Source of the DNA: Annulohypoxylon bovei var. microspora
Taxonomy: Eukaryota; Ascomycota; Sordariomycetes; Xylariales; Hypoxylaceae
DNA: 64,000 nt
Assembly (NCBI GenBank): GCA_022836615.1
Contig: MU405384.1
Span: forward strand, 1 to 64,000
Reading direction: 5' to 3'
Part shown: positions 1 to 13,694 of the stretch, in pieces
Layout of the letters: every line of letters begins with the position of its first letter
How positions within the stretch are numbered: position 1 is the stretch's first letter
Position numbers and translations under genes: made by a program
Notes under the pieces: model-generated
Seen by the model: the letters and a program-made list of their open reading frames with translations, nothing else
Databases searched by the model: none
Told to the model about the DNA's origin: nothing

Positions 1-110
1 CCCGTAACTTTGGGAGGGCAAAAACGCCCCGGAGCTTGCGTAGGTCGCGTTTTCCCGGACATTATGGAGGGCCGTACCGGGTAAAAGAAAAAAAAAACCC
101 CAAAAATTTT
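1..110 (-). mobile_element. F element copy M1, 5'-terminal hairpin module only (cut by window edge)
   Basis: This is the reverse complement of the first ~105 bases of the F element seen at 17948-18060, almost without mutation. It keeps the GC-rich core (CCCCGGAGCTTGCG, TTTCCCGGACATTATGG) and ends with the family terminus CCCCAAAAATTTT at about 110. The rest of the copy lies left of the window. The surrounding DNA is almost pure A+T, so this island escaped the mutation process. No coding potential. Confidence 0.85.
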
Positions 111-216
111 AATTATTAAAAGTTAAAAATTTAAAAGTAATTATTTAAATGATTTTTTTTAAGATTTAATATAATATATTAATATTAAATAAATTAAAAG
201 GTTTATATATAATTAA

Positions 217-935
217 GAGCAATGTTGGCCGCGCTGTATGCATGTTGCTGGTTTGCCGCGCTGTATGCGGGGTGTCAAACGGTACTTCAAGTCCCATACA
301 AATCGCCATACAATTGAAGGTACCAGCAGCCCACGAAATTCAATCAATTCAACCTATCTTTCCCCCACACCCACCCACACCCCGTTGCAATCCCCCGTTT
401 CCCACCCTTTCAGTTTTATGTTTCATTTTGTACAATTACACCATTAGATAAACCCTTCAAAGCGCTTTCGATTGATCTAGGTTGCATCTCGTACAAACTG
501 CTGTGTGGCTGGCAAATCAGGTTGAAACATGATTGCATATAGGGCAAGGAGGCCTGCGCAAAGGGTATCATGGGACTAACCTAGTAAAAACTTCTAAATA
601 TACCAGCTTTCAACCCGATTTGCCACCCACACAGCTATCTGTGAGTGATGCAACCTGAATCATTGGAAAGCGCTTTCCCAGTTTTATCTGATTGTGTAAT
701 TATACGAGATTTGACGTTTAATTGATGGGGGATAATGGGGATATAAGATGGGGTTGAAAGTGGTTGTGGGAGTGGGTGGATTTTTCTAAGTTCAATTGAA
801 GGTGCGCGCGGGGTGAGCATTGAAAGTACATGTGTTTGTATAGGGATTTGTATGGCGGGGAAAGTACCTGTGATGCCCGGCCCGCATACAGCGCGGGAAC
901 CCCGCGACATACATACAGCGCGGCTAACATTGCTC
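217..935 (+). mobile_element. hAT-like MITE, family hA, copy 1 (nearly unmutated)
   Basis: This is a 719-bp non-autonomous element. Its left end GAGCAATGTTGGCCGCGC is matched inverted at the right end. The motif CCGCGCTGTATG is repeated just inside both ends, as in subterminal transposase-binding repeats. It is flanked by an exact 8-bp duplication, ATAATTAA (209-216 and 936-943), which is typical of the hAT superfamily. Short open frames inside it do not resemble proteins and are destroyed in the other three copies (34206, 43129, 44307), so I treat it as non-coding. It keeps normal GC content, so it is either the youngest copy or one that escaped RIP. Confidence 0.92.
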
Positions 936-943
936 ATAATTAA

Positions 944-2208
944 TATAAATAAAAGCGATATAAATAAATTAAATAAAATTAAATTAAACGAAAATTTATA
1001 TTATAATAAAATAAAAAAATTTTAAATAAATAATTTTAAATAAAAATTTATTATTATTTTATTTAAAAAATATTATAATAATTTTAAATATATAAATTTT
1101 AAAATATAATTAAACATTATAAAATTTTTTATAATATATTATAATATTTAATTATTAAAGGTTATTTTAATTTTATATAAAATTTATATTAAAAATTAAT
1201 ATATTAAATAATTTTTAAATATTTTTATAAATTTTATTTATTTTATTAATTAAAACGTAATATTTTTTATAAAAAGATTTTATTTTAAAAAAAGGAATTA
1301 ATTAATTAAGCTTTAAAACTTAATAAATTTAATAGAAAATTATTTTATTTAATGAATTATTATTATTATAAAAATATAAAATGCTTATATTATTTTTAAA
1401 ATATTGGTGTAAAATGTTAATAATAAAAATGAAATAAATTTTATTTTCGATAATAAAATATATTAAATCTTTTAAAACATTATTAACGAAAATTAATAAA
1501 TAAATAAAAAAAATAAAGGAAGAAATCTTAAAATAAATTACTTTTTAATTTATTAATAACGAATTTATTAAAAAATAATATTAAAATAATACCTTTAAAT
1601 TCAAAGATATTAAAGAATTATTCATTATAATAAAAACCGATATTTTAAAAATAATAAAAACCGAAATTTTAATTGTAATTATATTTAACTTAAATCGCAT
1701 ATATAACGATATAACTTTAATTTTAAAATCATAAATTAATATAACGTTAAAAAATATAATATAAAATTAATTATTAACATTAATAATATTAACGAAACAA
1801 TAAAAAGAATTAATAATAAAAAAAACATAAATTAATTTTAAGTTAATTACGAAGAATATTAAAAAAGTAATAAAAATAATAAATACATTTTTTAAATAAT
1901 AAAACGTTATTATAATAAAACGATTAAAAAGCGGTAATATAATAATCACATTTTAATATAAAACCACTTTATATAAAAACAATTATAATTAAATAAAAAA
2001 GGCATTTAAATTTTAAGTAATAAATGTAAAACGAAACTTTTAAATTATCGTAAAAAACTTAAATATAAATAAATTTCGAAACGTAAATATAATATTAATA
2101 AAATTATTTAAAGAATTATAAAAATAAAATATAAAGATTATAAATTAAATAAAACCGGAATTTTAAAAAAGCTTTAAAGTAAAATACGTAATAATAATTT
2201 TACATATA
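944..2208. other. AT-rich stretch, no feature recognised
   Basis: About 1.26 kb of very A+T-rich sequence with CpG still present and CpA/TpG rare, as in the decayed elements. I found no terminal repeats, LTR partner or recognisable peptide in any frame. It is probably a mutated repeat whose relatives lie outside the window. Confidence 0.5.
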
Positions 2209-2423
2209 TGTGGATCTTTAATTTGAAGGTTTCCGCAGTAACGCTTGGACCACCTGCGGTGGCAAGCGTGGGTTGTTAAGATAACTTTAAATCGCATGTA
2301 AATTTAATTAATTATAAAACTTAAATTAATTAACAATTAATTATATGAGTTTACCTTTATTAATACAAAATAATGTTTATTATATATAAATAATATTCCG
2401 TATAATTAGGAGGTTCGGACGTA
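2209..2423 (+). repeat. 5' LTR of Ty3-1
   Basis: 215 bp, aligned without gaps to 7698-7912. The GC-rich patch around 2229-2275 (ACCACCTGCGGTGGCAAGC) is preserved here, while the 3' copy reads ACCACTTATAATAACAAGC, so the two LTRs were mutated to different extents. Confidence 0.9.
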
Positions 2424-2526
2424 TAAATAATTATTTGTATAAACAAAACATTAATAACATAAATTTAATTTATTTTTATATTTTTTTTTTCATATTTTTA
2501 TATTTTTTACATTAACTTTCAAGATT

Positions 2527-5500
2527 ATGTTTAAAAGTTTTAATTCGTTTAACGAATTAACCGGTAAGGTTAAAGGTAAAGTTAAAAGCAAAGGCAAGGT
2601 AATAATAAATATCCTTAACATCGTTAAAGTTTTTAATGTTATTAATTTTATTAATTTTTAAAAGAATTATAATAATTTAGTTTATTAAGTTTATTTATAA
2701 CTTAAATTATTAACCTTTAATTAGGTAAAAGTTAACAAAAACCTAAGTAAAAATATGAATAATTAATTTAAATACATGTTTAATTTAATAATAAACCTTA
2801 CGGTAATTATAATAATAATAAAAACGGTTTAACCGTATTAACATTATATTAATGAAAATTTAATATTAAATTACGATTAAGTTAAACCATTAAACTTATT
2901 ATTACATGATTTAAACAAGTTCTTAAATATTTATTATATTAAATAATATAACCTTAATTTATAATCGTTCCCATACTTAAAATAACCTAAGAATCGCACG
3001 TTAAGTGAACACTTTTTTAATGGAAAGCTTAACCTTTAAAAAATTAACATTTTAAACAAGGTTTAAACTAATTAAGAAAAAAAAGTTAAATAAATTTAAC
3101 TAGAAGTTATATTATTTATTAAGGTATATAAATTCCTTAAATGTAAAAAAAAAAATAAAATAATAATACTTTTATTATTAAAGTTAATATGGGTAAACCA
3201 TACCGTTTTAAATAAATTTAACGAAATATAAAATAAGTTAAAGGTAACCTTAATATCTTATTCCTTATAAATTATGAGAATTTTTATAAAATTATTAAAT
3301 AATTTTTAATAAATAATAATTTACATATAAATATAAAAGTTAACTTAGGTTATATTTTTAAAAATAATATTCCAAGTATTGGAAAAACACCACATATTCC
3401 ATAACCCGCTTATTGTATTTATAATTTTATTATTATAATAAAATGAAAATTTTGTGAACTTTATAAAAAGAATATAAGAGGCTTTTTATAAGTTTTTTAT
3501 ATACATTAAAAACTTGTATTAAAATTATGAAATATTGATTAACTTGTTATGCATTTACACATTAAGCGTATGGTTATTACTTCACGATTAAATTAATTCT
3601 TTAAATATAACTTAAATAATAAAAAAAGCAATACGGTAAATAACCTTAATTATTTAAATATTAATTAAAAGTAAAATATATAATATATTTATAATAATTA
3701 TTATACTTTATGATATAATAGCACCTTTTTATAACTTGTAAATCTTAAAGGTAACGATAACTTAATTAAACGTAATTTAATTGGAACCTTAAAATTTAAT
3801 AAAGATAATGTTAATGGCGGCATAATAAACGATAATATCGGATCTTAAATAAAATAATCGATAAATTAATTTAATTAAAAAAAAAAGCAGATTTATAATA
3901 AAAGCATTCAATAATAAATGCTTTAATTACAATAAAAAAAGCCATTAAATAAAAGATTATATTTAAAAATTATATTTTCCTTAAAAGACCTTAATATACT
4001 TAATGAAATTTAAGAAAGTTATATTGAAAGGCATTTTATTTAAAGAAAATAATAATGATCATTAAAAATTTAAAAAGAAAGTTTAAAATGTTTACGATAA
4101 ATGGAAGAATAAAAATAATAATAAATAAGTTTATTTTATAAAAGATGAAAATAAAAAATAAGATTAATAAAGTTTAATAAAAGCGTTGGTTAAATTAAAT
4201 ATCGATTTAAAGTTTATTAATTTATTTAATAACTTTAATAACGAAAATTAAAATAATTATGTTCATTTAATGAAAATGAATAACGGTTTTAAACCATCAC
4301 CACATAAAGATAAATTAATTAAGGAAGGATATAAAAAGTAACATAATTTTTTCATAATTAAATTAAATAATGAAAAACATTTTATAACTTTTTTCGATTA
4401 TGGTTGCGTAATTTATTACGTTTTATAATCTTTGGTAAAGAATTTATAAAAATATAAAACGAGGCGATTATTTATTATAATAAAAGTAAGTAATTTAAAG
4501 CCATATATAACGAAAGATATTATTATTATGGTAAGATTTAAGATTAAAGATAAATATAACACTTTATTTATAATGTTAATAAAAATCGTTTTAAATAAAA
4601 CGTTCTTAAGAGACTTTATATTTAAAAAAGGTGTATTTCATAAATAAGAAATTTAATGTAAAAATGAGGTAAATGAAGAAATTATTATATTATAAAAATA
4701 CGAAGGAAAACTTATTTTAAAATTAGTTAATAAAATGTTAATTAATTATATATAAAAATTAATTTTCAACGTTTTTTATAAACTTAAATTATAATGGTAT
4801 AAAGATATATTTATCATAAATAATATAATTAATGTTTATTTAAATATTTATGTTAATAAGGTATTTAAATTTTTTAATAAAAAGAAATGACAAATAAATA
4901 TAATCACGAAAATATAATATTATATCGATATAAGTGATTTTCCATTTATAAAGTTTCCTTTAAAAAAGTATAATTTACGGTAAAAGTAAATGTTATATAA
5001 ATTTGTTAAGAAATATAAAGGAAAGATTATTCGAAAAAATAAAAATCCTTGGGCCTCATTATTGTTGCTTACTTTTAAAAAAGTATCCGGTTAAATAATT
5101 ATATTAAATAAAATAAATTTAAATGTGATTTAACGTTTTTGCTACGATTATTAAAAAATTAATAAACGTATAAAGAAAAACGCGCATTTATTATTTAATG
5201 CTATGGATTAAATCTAAAAGGCATTAAGTTATAAATGATACGTTTTTATCGATTTAAAGGATGGGTTTTAATACATACCCATATATAAATTTCATTGCAA
5301 AAAAATGGCTTTTGTAACCTTATTTAGAATATACGAATAAATAATAATGTTATTTAACTTGGTAAACACCTTAATAACGTTTTAAACACTTATGGAAGAA
5401 ATTATGGTTTTTTTCATTAAATGGTTAGTTAGATTGTTAAATAATATAATAATATGGGCCGATATAAAAAAACAATTATATAAACGATTTTTAATAATTT

Positions 5501-7650
5501 TTAAATGCTTCGTAACATATAACATAATTATTAACACCCCCAAGTTTTAGCTTTTCGTTAGAAAAAGAGTTTTTCTTAATTTTATTATTTTTGAAGTTAG
5601 CATTAAGGTAGATTTAGCCAAGGTGATAATAATTAAAAATCGTTTTAAATTTAAAACGATTATATAAATCAAAGCGTTTATTAATATAATAAGTTATTTT
5701 AAATATTTAATAAAGGATTATTCGATAATAATAACCCCGTTAATAACTTTCACGGATGAATTTAAAGGTAAATCTATTAAATTGAACGTAAAAGCGATAA
5801 TAACATGGGAAAAGATTCGTAATTTAATTATTATTATGTTAATAATATAACGATTTAACTGGAAATTACCTTTAATAATTAAGTTAAACGTTAATAAATT
5901 ACATGTTAAAATAACTTTATTTTAATTATATTTTCACAATGATTAGGACGTTTTGTATTTAATGGTTTATTTTTTTAAAAAGCTTACGGATATGTAAATA
6001 TATTATTTAATTTAAAAAAAAGAATTATTAAAAATTATATTATTATTATAATATTAATATCATTAGGTAAAAAGAGGAGAAATTACAATGGTTATAAATT
6101 ATGAATCGCTTAAATTAATTAATATTAAGGTTAAATAATTTGTTAAAATCATACGTTTTTTAGATATTATTAAATATTATGGTATACGGATTATTTATCG
6201 CTTTAATAAAGCTTATATATTAGTAAATTACTTATTTAAACCTTTCGATTCGAACCTAATTAATAAAGCTTTACCAATTAACGAAAATAAAGTAATAATA
6301 AAATCTATTCGATACCTTTACAAGTTTAATCGATTGGACCTTTAAATGATTTATGAACATTTATTATAAGGAATAGACCTTTTAACGGTAATAAAAAAGG
6401 AATAAGTAGAAAAATATTTCGTTAAATATTAGGATTAATTATATAAGATTTCGAAGTATATTAAAGCACCCGGAAATCCCCCATATACAACGAAAACGGC
6501 AGTTAATATAATAAATATATAATTTGTATTAAAATATAATAATATAATTTATTAGTTAACGAACATACATCATGATCAAGGACACGTTACAATTAAAGTG
6601 ATATTTAAAGAAGTAATAAAGTCATTTTAATATTTTGAAATAACGTTGGTAATATATTAAGTTATAATTAAGTGTCCTTTTTATTAATTAATAAAGAAAT
6701 TAAATATATTATTATTAAATTTATAATTAATACACCCCTTAACACCATTCACACATTAAGTAATCAACCATATGTTTTTAAAATAAACGGCGATATTAAT
6801 AACAATTAAATACATTATTAATTAAATGAAAACTAAAGTGGTATTATTAATGAAATTTGTTAATTATATCCCATTATTTATAAAGATTAAAGAAATGTTT
6901 GGTTATTTATAAGAATGGATATTTAATAACGCTTAGAATTTTATCGATTACGAAGTTATGAATTAAATTTAATAATACGGTTTTACCGTGAAATTAATTA
7001 TTCCTTTATGCCTTAAAAGCAATGGTAAAGTAGAAAAAGTTAATGGTGACTTAAAAAGGATCATGCTTCGAAAGTATTAAGCGAATCTTATAATTACGAA
7101 CCTATTTAATTTATTTTAACGAGTTTTAACCATTTATAATTATATTATTAAATTTAACGGTTATAATAGTTTTTTCTTAATGTTTAATACGTAATCCCCT
7201 TAAGATTAACTACTTATTAAATATGCCGAATATATTCGTAAATTAATTAAAAAGGAAAAGGTTATAATTTAAAAGTAGTTAGTAATATAACATGAAGTTT
7301 TTATAACTTATAATTATTATAATAATATAAAGGTATCTTAAGAATAAATAAAAACGTATTTATAAAAAAAAAAAAGCTTAATATGTATTTACGCTCCTAA
7401 GAATTAAATGTTAAAAATATGGCAACAAGTAGGTAAATATAAGCCGTATTATAATGGCTTGTGGGAAATTTACCGTTATCATTAAAATAATACTTACCAA
7501 TTACATAACCCAAGAAAATTAATGCTTCCTAGTAAATATAACGGCAGTAATTTGTTTTTAACGTATGTGGATGACGGTTATTTTATATAAAACTTATGGT
7601 ATATAAACAAATAAATGCTTAACCAAAACCGGCGGTGGTTACAAAAAGGA
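2527..7650 (+). pseudogene. gag-pol of Ty3-1 (RIP-destroyed)
   Basis: The reading frame can be followed in one phase for 5 kb. It opens with ATG at 2527 (MFKSFNSFNELTGKVKGKVK, a basic Gag start). Reverse transcriptase begins with NPWAS at 5041. The catalytic site near 5434 reads LLNNIIIW, where the family has two Asp; both are now Asn (GAC/GAT to AAT). The integrase zinc-binding motif HHDQGH is at 6568, and the catalytic-core signature SNGKVEKVNG is at 7018. All are in frame 1, so decay was by base substitution and not by indels. Many TAA stops replace Gln and Trp codons. It cannot encode a working polyprotein. The exact C-terminus is uncertain. Confidence 0.85.
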
Positions 7651-7697
7651 TTACGTTTATAATAATTACGGATAATCATAATAAAAAAAAAAAATAA

Positions 7698-7912
7698 TAT
7701 GGATCTTTAATTTAAAGGTTTCCGTAACAACGCTTAAACCACTTATAATAACAAGCGTAAACTGTTAAAATAACCTCAAATCGCATATAAATTTAATTAA
7801 TTATAAAACTTAAATTAATTAATAATTAATTACATGAATTTACCTTTATTAATACAAAATAACGTTTATTACATATAAACGATATTTTGTATAATTAAAA
7901 GGTTTAAACGCA
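7698..7912 (+). repeat. 3' LTR of Ty3-1
   Basis: 215-bp direct copy of 2209-2423. It starts TATGGATC (TG changed to TA) and ends in CGCA. It is more heavily mutated than the 5' LTR. Confidence 0.9.
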
Positions 7913-10900
7913 TATATATTTAATTTTATTATAACATAATAAATATATAATAATGGTTTAATTTAAAAAGTAAAAATCTTTTAATACGAACTTTTTTTTA
8001 AAGATTTTAAAGTTAAATAATATTATAAATGTTATAAATTTAAACAAATAATTAAATTTTATAAAAAATAAACCAAATATAATAAATACGTAAAATTAAT
8101 ATATAAAAAAAAAATATTATAAGGCGTTTTATTATTATAATTATAATAAAGTATACGTAATATAAAATAAAAGTTGTTTATAAATATAAAATGTAAAAAA
8201 AAAAGTTAAAAAAATATATATTTATAAACCATGTTAATTCGAAAAATGTTAATTTAAAAAATAAATTACTTATAAAAACGTATTAATTAATTTAATTTAT
8301 TAATTTAAAAGCTTAATGTTAAATATAATGATTAATAATTAAAACATTAATAATTTATTAATAATAAACGTAATAATATAAAACCGATTTAAAAAAACAT
8401 TTAAATGGTAATAAATTATATTATAAAAAAAAAACTTAAAAACCCATTTTAAATAAAAAATAAAGTATTATTAATACGTATATATTTTAATAAAAGCTTA
8501 ATAAAAACATTAACATCGTTAAATATTAAAAATATATAAATATTTAAAATAAGTTTTAAATTATTAACATTATAATAATAATAATAATAATAATTATAAA
8601 TAAATAATTAACCTTTAAAAAATATTTAATAAATAAAATTCGAATAACGTATTAAAATATAATGGAAGGGAATAATAATATGTTATAAGCGTTAAAATAT
8701 TAATATAATAATAAAATTATAACGATTTAAAAGTTAAAAATAATAAATGAAATATTTTAAAACTTAAAATTAAGTAATAATTATTATATGGTGTGAAAAG
8801 GTTTAAAATAAATGGTAATATTTATTAATAAAATAATAAATAAAAATCATTAATTAAATAAAGTAAGTTATAATTAATTAACGGTAAATTTATGGAATAT
8901 TAATTAAAAAATAATGGTATAATTAATATATATTAAATTATTAAAAAAAATAAAGAAAAATTTAATTTTAAAGTTAAAATAAAAAAAATAACCGGTAAAT
9001 AAATAATAATAAGCGATTTTAATATGTATTACCCATTATGGAATAAATATAAAAAGAATAAAAGAAATTTAAAATAAATTATATTATTAATGGTTTAATA
9101 ATGATTTAATTTTATAACGTTAAAAAGAATAATTATAAAAAATAAATAAAATTAAAGAAATTTTATAATAAATTTGGTATAAATAAATAAAAGATTTTAT
9201 AATTTTAATTTAAAAGCATTCGCATAAAAAAAATTAAACTATATAACGTAAAAAATATAAATAAAAAATAATAACGGATTAATACCGAAACGATAAACAC
9301 CCATTAATAAAGTATAAAAAGAATTAAATAAAATATTAATATTAACGAAAAATTAAAATATCGAAGTTTTAAAAAGATTTAATAATATTAAATAAATGGA
9401 TGAATATATTTAATACTTGGTAACAAAGTTATAAAATATTATTAAAATAATGATAAAGTTATGTAAAATATTATTTAATAAGGTAATTAAATGGTAGGGA
9501 GAAACAATTAATTAAGTAAAAAAGGATATAATAAAATAAAAACGAAAATGGAATAAATAATAATTAAAATGAAAATAAAAAGCTTTATAAATAATAAATA
9601 AGAAATTTAAGAAAGTAATATATAAAATAAAATGTAATTATTTTAAAAAAACGTTTATAAAAGCTTTAAAAGATAATAAAATATTATAAGATATGAAAAA
9701 ATAAATAAAGTTAAAAAACTGGTAACCCGTTTAAAATAATAAATTATTAACCTTAAAAAGAAATGTAAACGAAGAACTATGGGCGGAATAATATTAAAAT
9801 AAAAATAATATATTATCGTAACGTTTTTTCCTTTTATTAATAATAAACCTTTTAAATATACCATAAAATTTAACATATAACGAATTATTTGTAAATGAAA
9901 ATAATTTTACGATAAATAAAAAAATATATTAGAAAAATATTAAAAAAGTGATAAAAAAAATCAAGTTATGAAAAGCATTAAAAAAAGATACGTTACCGAT
10001 AAAATTTATTAAAGCTTATGGAAAGTTAGTGTACCGTATGTTAATTATTATTATTACGTAAAGTTTTATATTAAAATATTATTTTAAAACCTTTAAATAA
10101 ACGATAATAATCGTATTATTTAAATAAAATAAAATAAAAGAAATTTTTTTTTTATTAAACATATATAAATTTATAATATTATTAAATATAATAAAGAAGC
10201 TTATTAAAAAAACGATCGTTTAACGGATTATACGCGTAACGGAAAAAGAACATTTATTCCCCGAAGGTTAAATAAGTAATAAAAAGTTTAAGTTTATAAA
10301 AGTTGTTATATATATAATAATGAAAAAAATATACTTCGCATGAAAATATAACGAAACGACGTTATTTTTTTAATTAAATATATTAAATATATTTAATAAT
10401 ATAATATTATAAAAAATGGTTTACGTATTATATAAAAAGGGATTTTCGTTTTAAATAATTAAATAAATAATAAATTTTATAAATAAAAAAAAGGTAAAAT
10501 TAATTTTCAATAAAATGGAATTAAAATAATAACGGATTTTTACGAAAGTTTTATAAAAATTATCATTGTTTTTAATTTTATTTATTTTATATATTATTAC
10601 GTTATATAAAAAATTAAAATAAAAAAAAATTTTAATGGTAAAATTTACAAACGATACGAACTTATTAACGATAATTAAAAATATTAAAGAAAATTATATT
10701 AAATTAAAAAAAGCGTTTAAGGTGTGCGAATTATAAGTGAAAAAATATGGGATGTTTTTTATTTTTAATAAAAATAAATTAATATATTTTATAAAAATAT
10801 ATAAATTTAAAATGAATTTAATAATATTAAAGAATATATGCGTAAAGTTATTAAAAAGCGTACGTTTTTTTAATGTATAATTAAATAAAAAGTTACGTTG

Positions 10901-11105
10901 GAAAAAAAATTTAAAATATATAAAAAATAAAATAAAAAAATAAAAATATGCATTTTTAAAATTAATAATATTTATATAAAGATATAATGTTTTAAAAGTA
11001 AAAAAGGTTTATATTAAAATAATTTAAAGCGTAATGTTATATAAAGTAATGGTATAATATATTTTAAATAATAAAAACGATAAAACCAAAAAAATAATAA
11101 ATAAA

Positions 11106-11778
11106 AAAATTTATTATTTTAATAATATTGCATTTAATAATATTCCCATTAAAACGGAGTTAACTTTTTTAATTAATTAAAATCTTTATTAATAAACATA
11201 AACCATATATAAAGGTATTTTAACACACATATAAATTTGTATATATTTTATTATATTAATCTTTATAAAATTAAATTATATAATATTTCATGTTTATATT
11301 TAAATAACTTTTTTAATAACCATTTAATTTTAAGATAATTAAGTTCATTTAAGAATTATTTTAAATTTTAATTAATTAAACCAGGTTACATCATGTATAA
11401 ACAAGTATTAATATAATTATATTATAAATTATAAAAAGTATAAAAAATACCGGAACTTTTCGGGGATATTATATATAATTAATCCGGAGTAATAACATTA
11501 AGAACCGTGATTTAATAACTTATTAAAGACGATTTATTAAGTATAACTTATTAAAACTTAAATTATTAAAATCATTAAATTAAAGGTTTTTAAAATATTA
11601 AATTATAATAAAATATATGTCGTAAAAAGAAAATTATTCGAATTAAAGTTATGAAACCACTTTGTATCGTCTTTTAATGGTTGTATGGCTTATCGATAAG
11701 GTTTTTAACCAATTAAAAACGCCCTTTTTTAAAAAGAAAGGTATTATTAAATGTAATATTATTGAAATAATAAATCTT
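11106..11778 (+). mobile_element. hAT-like MITE, family hB, copy 1 (inside the LINE)
   Basis: A 673-bp non-coding element whose ends are inverted repeats of about 35 bp (AAAATTTATTATTTTAATAA against the complement of the right end). An exact 8-bp duplication, TAAATAAA, lies at 11098-11105 and 11779-11786. Deleting the element and one duplication rejoins the LINE frame at INK|LYVI exactly between codons, which independently proves the boundaries. The second copy is at 53148-53818. Confidence 0.92.
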
Positions 11779-12679
11779 TAAATAAATTATATGTTATATA
11801 ATTAAGTTATTTACAAGAAATTAACGAAGCGTATAAAGTTATTTTTATATTTATTTTAAAAGCAAAAACCAAATGCTTTTTAATAAACTTATATTTAAAC
11901 TTAAAATTAATAAAATTCGAATTTAAAGCGAAATTTTTAAAATTTAATTACGTTATTATAAAAATAAAAAATAAAATAATATAATAATTAAATAAAAATA
12001 AAAGGCGTTAACGTTAAAACGGTAATAAAATGTTAATAAAAAAGTTCGAGTAAAATAAAAAGTTAAAAAACATTTAATTAATTAAATGGAAAGTTAATAA
12101 ATGTTTAAAAAATAATTTTATTAAAAAATGGTAAAAAAAATGGAAAATAATAAATTATAAACGAAATACTTTTATTATATTAATGTTTTTTAATAATACA
12201 TTAATTAAGAATTAATATTACGGAATAAGGAAATATAAGGCTTTAATTTTAATATAAATTTAAATAAAGAAAATCGGTTTTAACGTTTTTTTTAAAAAAA
12301 AAAAAATAATAAACATATAAACTTTTAAATATTAATGTAATAAAAAAGAAATAATATATTATATTATTATGAAATATTTATAATTTATTAATACGAAATT
12401 AATGTTTTATAAAAAACTTAAATCGAATATATTTATAATTTTAAAAGATTATTAAAAAGCCATAATAAATTTAAATAAATTTAAGGTTATTATGTGGTAA
12501 TTTTTAAGGAAAAACTTATTATTAATATATAAAATAACATTATTATTAATATCATTAAAAATAATATAAAAAAAATGGATATAAATGAAATTATTAACGC
12601 GCCGTTAACGGAAAGTTAATTAAAAATAATAAGTTTAATATTAAAAGTAATTAAGTTTATAAAATTAAATTAATTAAAA

Positions 12680-12706
12680 AAATAAATAAATAAATAAATA
12701 AATAAA
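12680..12706 (+). repeat. (AAAT)n tail of the LINE
   Basis: About six units of AAAT close the LINE sequence. This is a simple-repeat 3' tail as expected for a target-primed non-LTR element on the plus strand. Confidence 0.6.
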
Positions 12707-12731
12707 ATATATATTAATAATTATATGGTAA

Positions 12732-12762
<31 letters not shown>

Positions 12763-13478
12763 AAATTAATATATATTACGTTAATTTTTTATTAAATAAT
12801 AAAAGTTAATTTTTTATAATAATAAATTTAATTTATATATTTAATTCTTTAATGAAAATTTATTTAATTTTTAATCGAAATGTTTTTTTATTAAAAAATT
12901 AATAATAATAATTAATATTACTTAATAATAATTAATATAATAAGGCTTTTATAAATTCGGTTTAATTTATAATATTTTAAAAATAATATTAATAATAACA
13001 CGACGAAATAATAACGGAATATAATATACATTTATATAAAACTTACGGGAATAATGAATTTATAACATCTTTTATTATAATTAAATTTATTTCGTATAAA
13101 CGAAAAAAATTAACATTTTATTTAAAAAATAAAATATAAAAAAAACATAATATTATTTTTTAATAATAATACATTTAAATATTAAACGGTAAATAATTAT
13201 AATAACGTTATAACGAAAACGTTTTTAAAATTAATATATATTTTTAAATTAAAACATATAATTATAAATTTAATCGAAATACGAATAAACGAAACGAAAT
13301 AACATTATTAATATATATAAATCGCCATGTAATTTAATAATAATTTAAAAAAAAATTAAAATTAATTAAAACGATAATAATAATTTAACGAAACATTTAT
13401 AATTTCATAACATTTATAATAACATATATAAAATAAATAAAAAATTACCATAATATAATAAAAAATATAAAAAAGTTT
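12707..13478. other. AT-rich stretch, no feature recognised
   Basis: Decayed A+T-rich DNA between the LINE tail and the LTR of Ty3-2. It contains short ATT/TAA runs. I see no terminal repeat and no peptide similarity. Confidence 0.45.
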
Positions 13479-13694
13479 TATCACGGTAAGTAAGTTTTAA
13501 ATTAAAACAAAGCTTATGTAATAATAAGACCATGTATTTTATTAACGAGAATATTTAAAATGAAAAGTTAAAAGAAAAAAAGCCACGAAATGGTTTCCTT
13601 TAAAAGGTCTTTATATATTAGTTTTACGGTTAAGACATTAATTAACCGCTCCATTAATATACCTTAAAAATAATAACAATTAAACGTTATTATA
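13479..13694 (-). repeat. Putative 3' LTR of Ty3-2
   Basis: On the plus strand the block starts TATCACGG (likely a mutated TGTCACGG) and ends just before a C7 tract (13698-13704). On the minus strand this reads AAAAGGGGGGG followed by the LTR start, which is the usual polypurine tract next to a 3' LTR. No second LTR is present in the window, so the boundaries rest on the polypurine tract and the TG/CA rule only. Confidence 0.6.

Larger units (their letters stand above)
2209..7912 (+). mobile_element. Ty3/gypsy LTR retrotransposon Ty3-1, complete but decayed
   Basis: A 5704-bp element bounded by two direct 215-bp LTRs (2209-2423, 7698-7912). The first begins TGTGGATC. In the second the TG has become TA (TATGGATC), and the ends read CGTA and CGCA, consistent with a TG...CA LTR hit by transitions. 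A 4-bp TATA flanks both sides but lies in TA-rich DNA, so the TSD is weak. The order Gag, reverse transcriptase, integrase on the plus strand defines Ty3/gypsy. Nothing is nested inside it. The unmutated original would be a normal ~5.7-kb element. Confidence 0.9.
8100..12706 (+). pseudogene. LINE retrotransposon, Tad1/I-like (endonuclease and reverse transcriptase), RIP-destroyed
   Basis: A non-LTR element on the plus strand. An apurinic-type endonuclease is recognisable at 9009 (ISDFNMYYPLW; the family has GDFN-HHPLW). Reverse transcriptase is seen at 10644 (FTNDTNLL; family F/YxDDTxLL with one Asp now Asn), followed by a segment reading VRFFNV and KLRW near 10858-10895, typical of Tad1-class LINEs. 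Both domains lie in frame 3. The frame continues after MITE hB1 (11106-11778) with LSYLQEINEAYKV near 11810. It ends in an (AAAT)n tail at 12680-12706. The left end, including any ORF1, is not defined; 8100 is an estimate. Stops are abundant. Confidence 0.8.

Noticed and set aside
238..1025. Five overlapping 60-100 codon frames within the GC-normal island 217-935 and just beyond it
   Set aside because: They lie within or run out of MITE hA1, on both strands, show no domain, and are destroyed by stops in the other three copies. Absence of stops follows from higher GC, not selection.
11106..11778. hB as a Tc1/mariner MITE with a TA duplication
   Set aside because: A TA can be placed at both ends, but the exact 8-bp TAAATAAA duplication and restoration of the LINE frame fix the ends at GAG...CTC and an 8-bp TSD.
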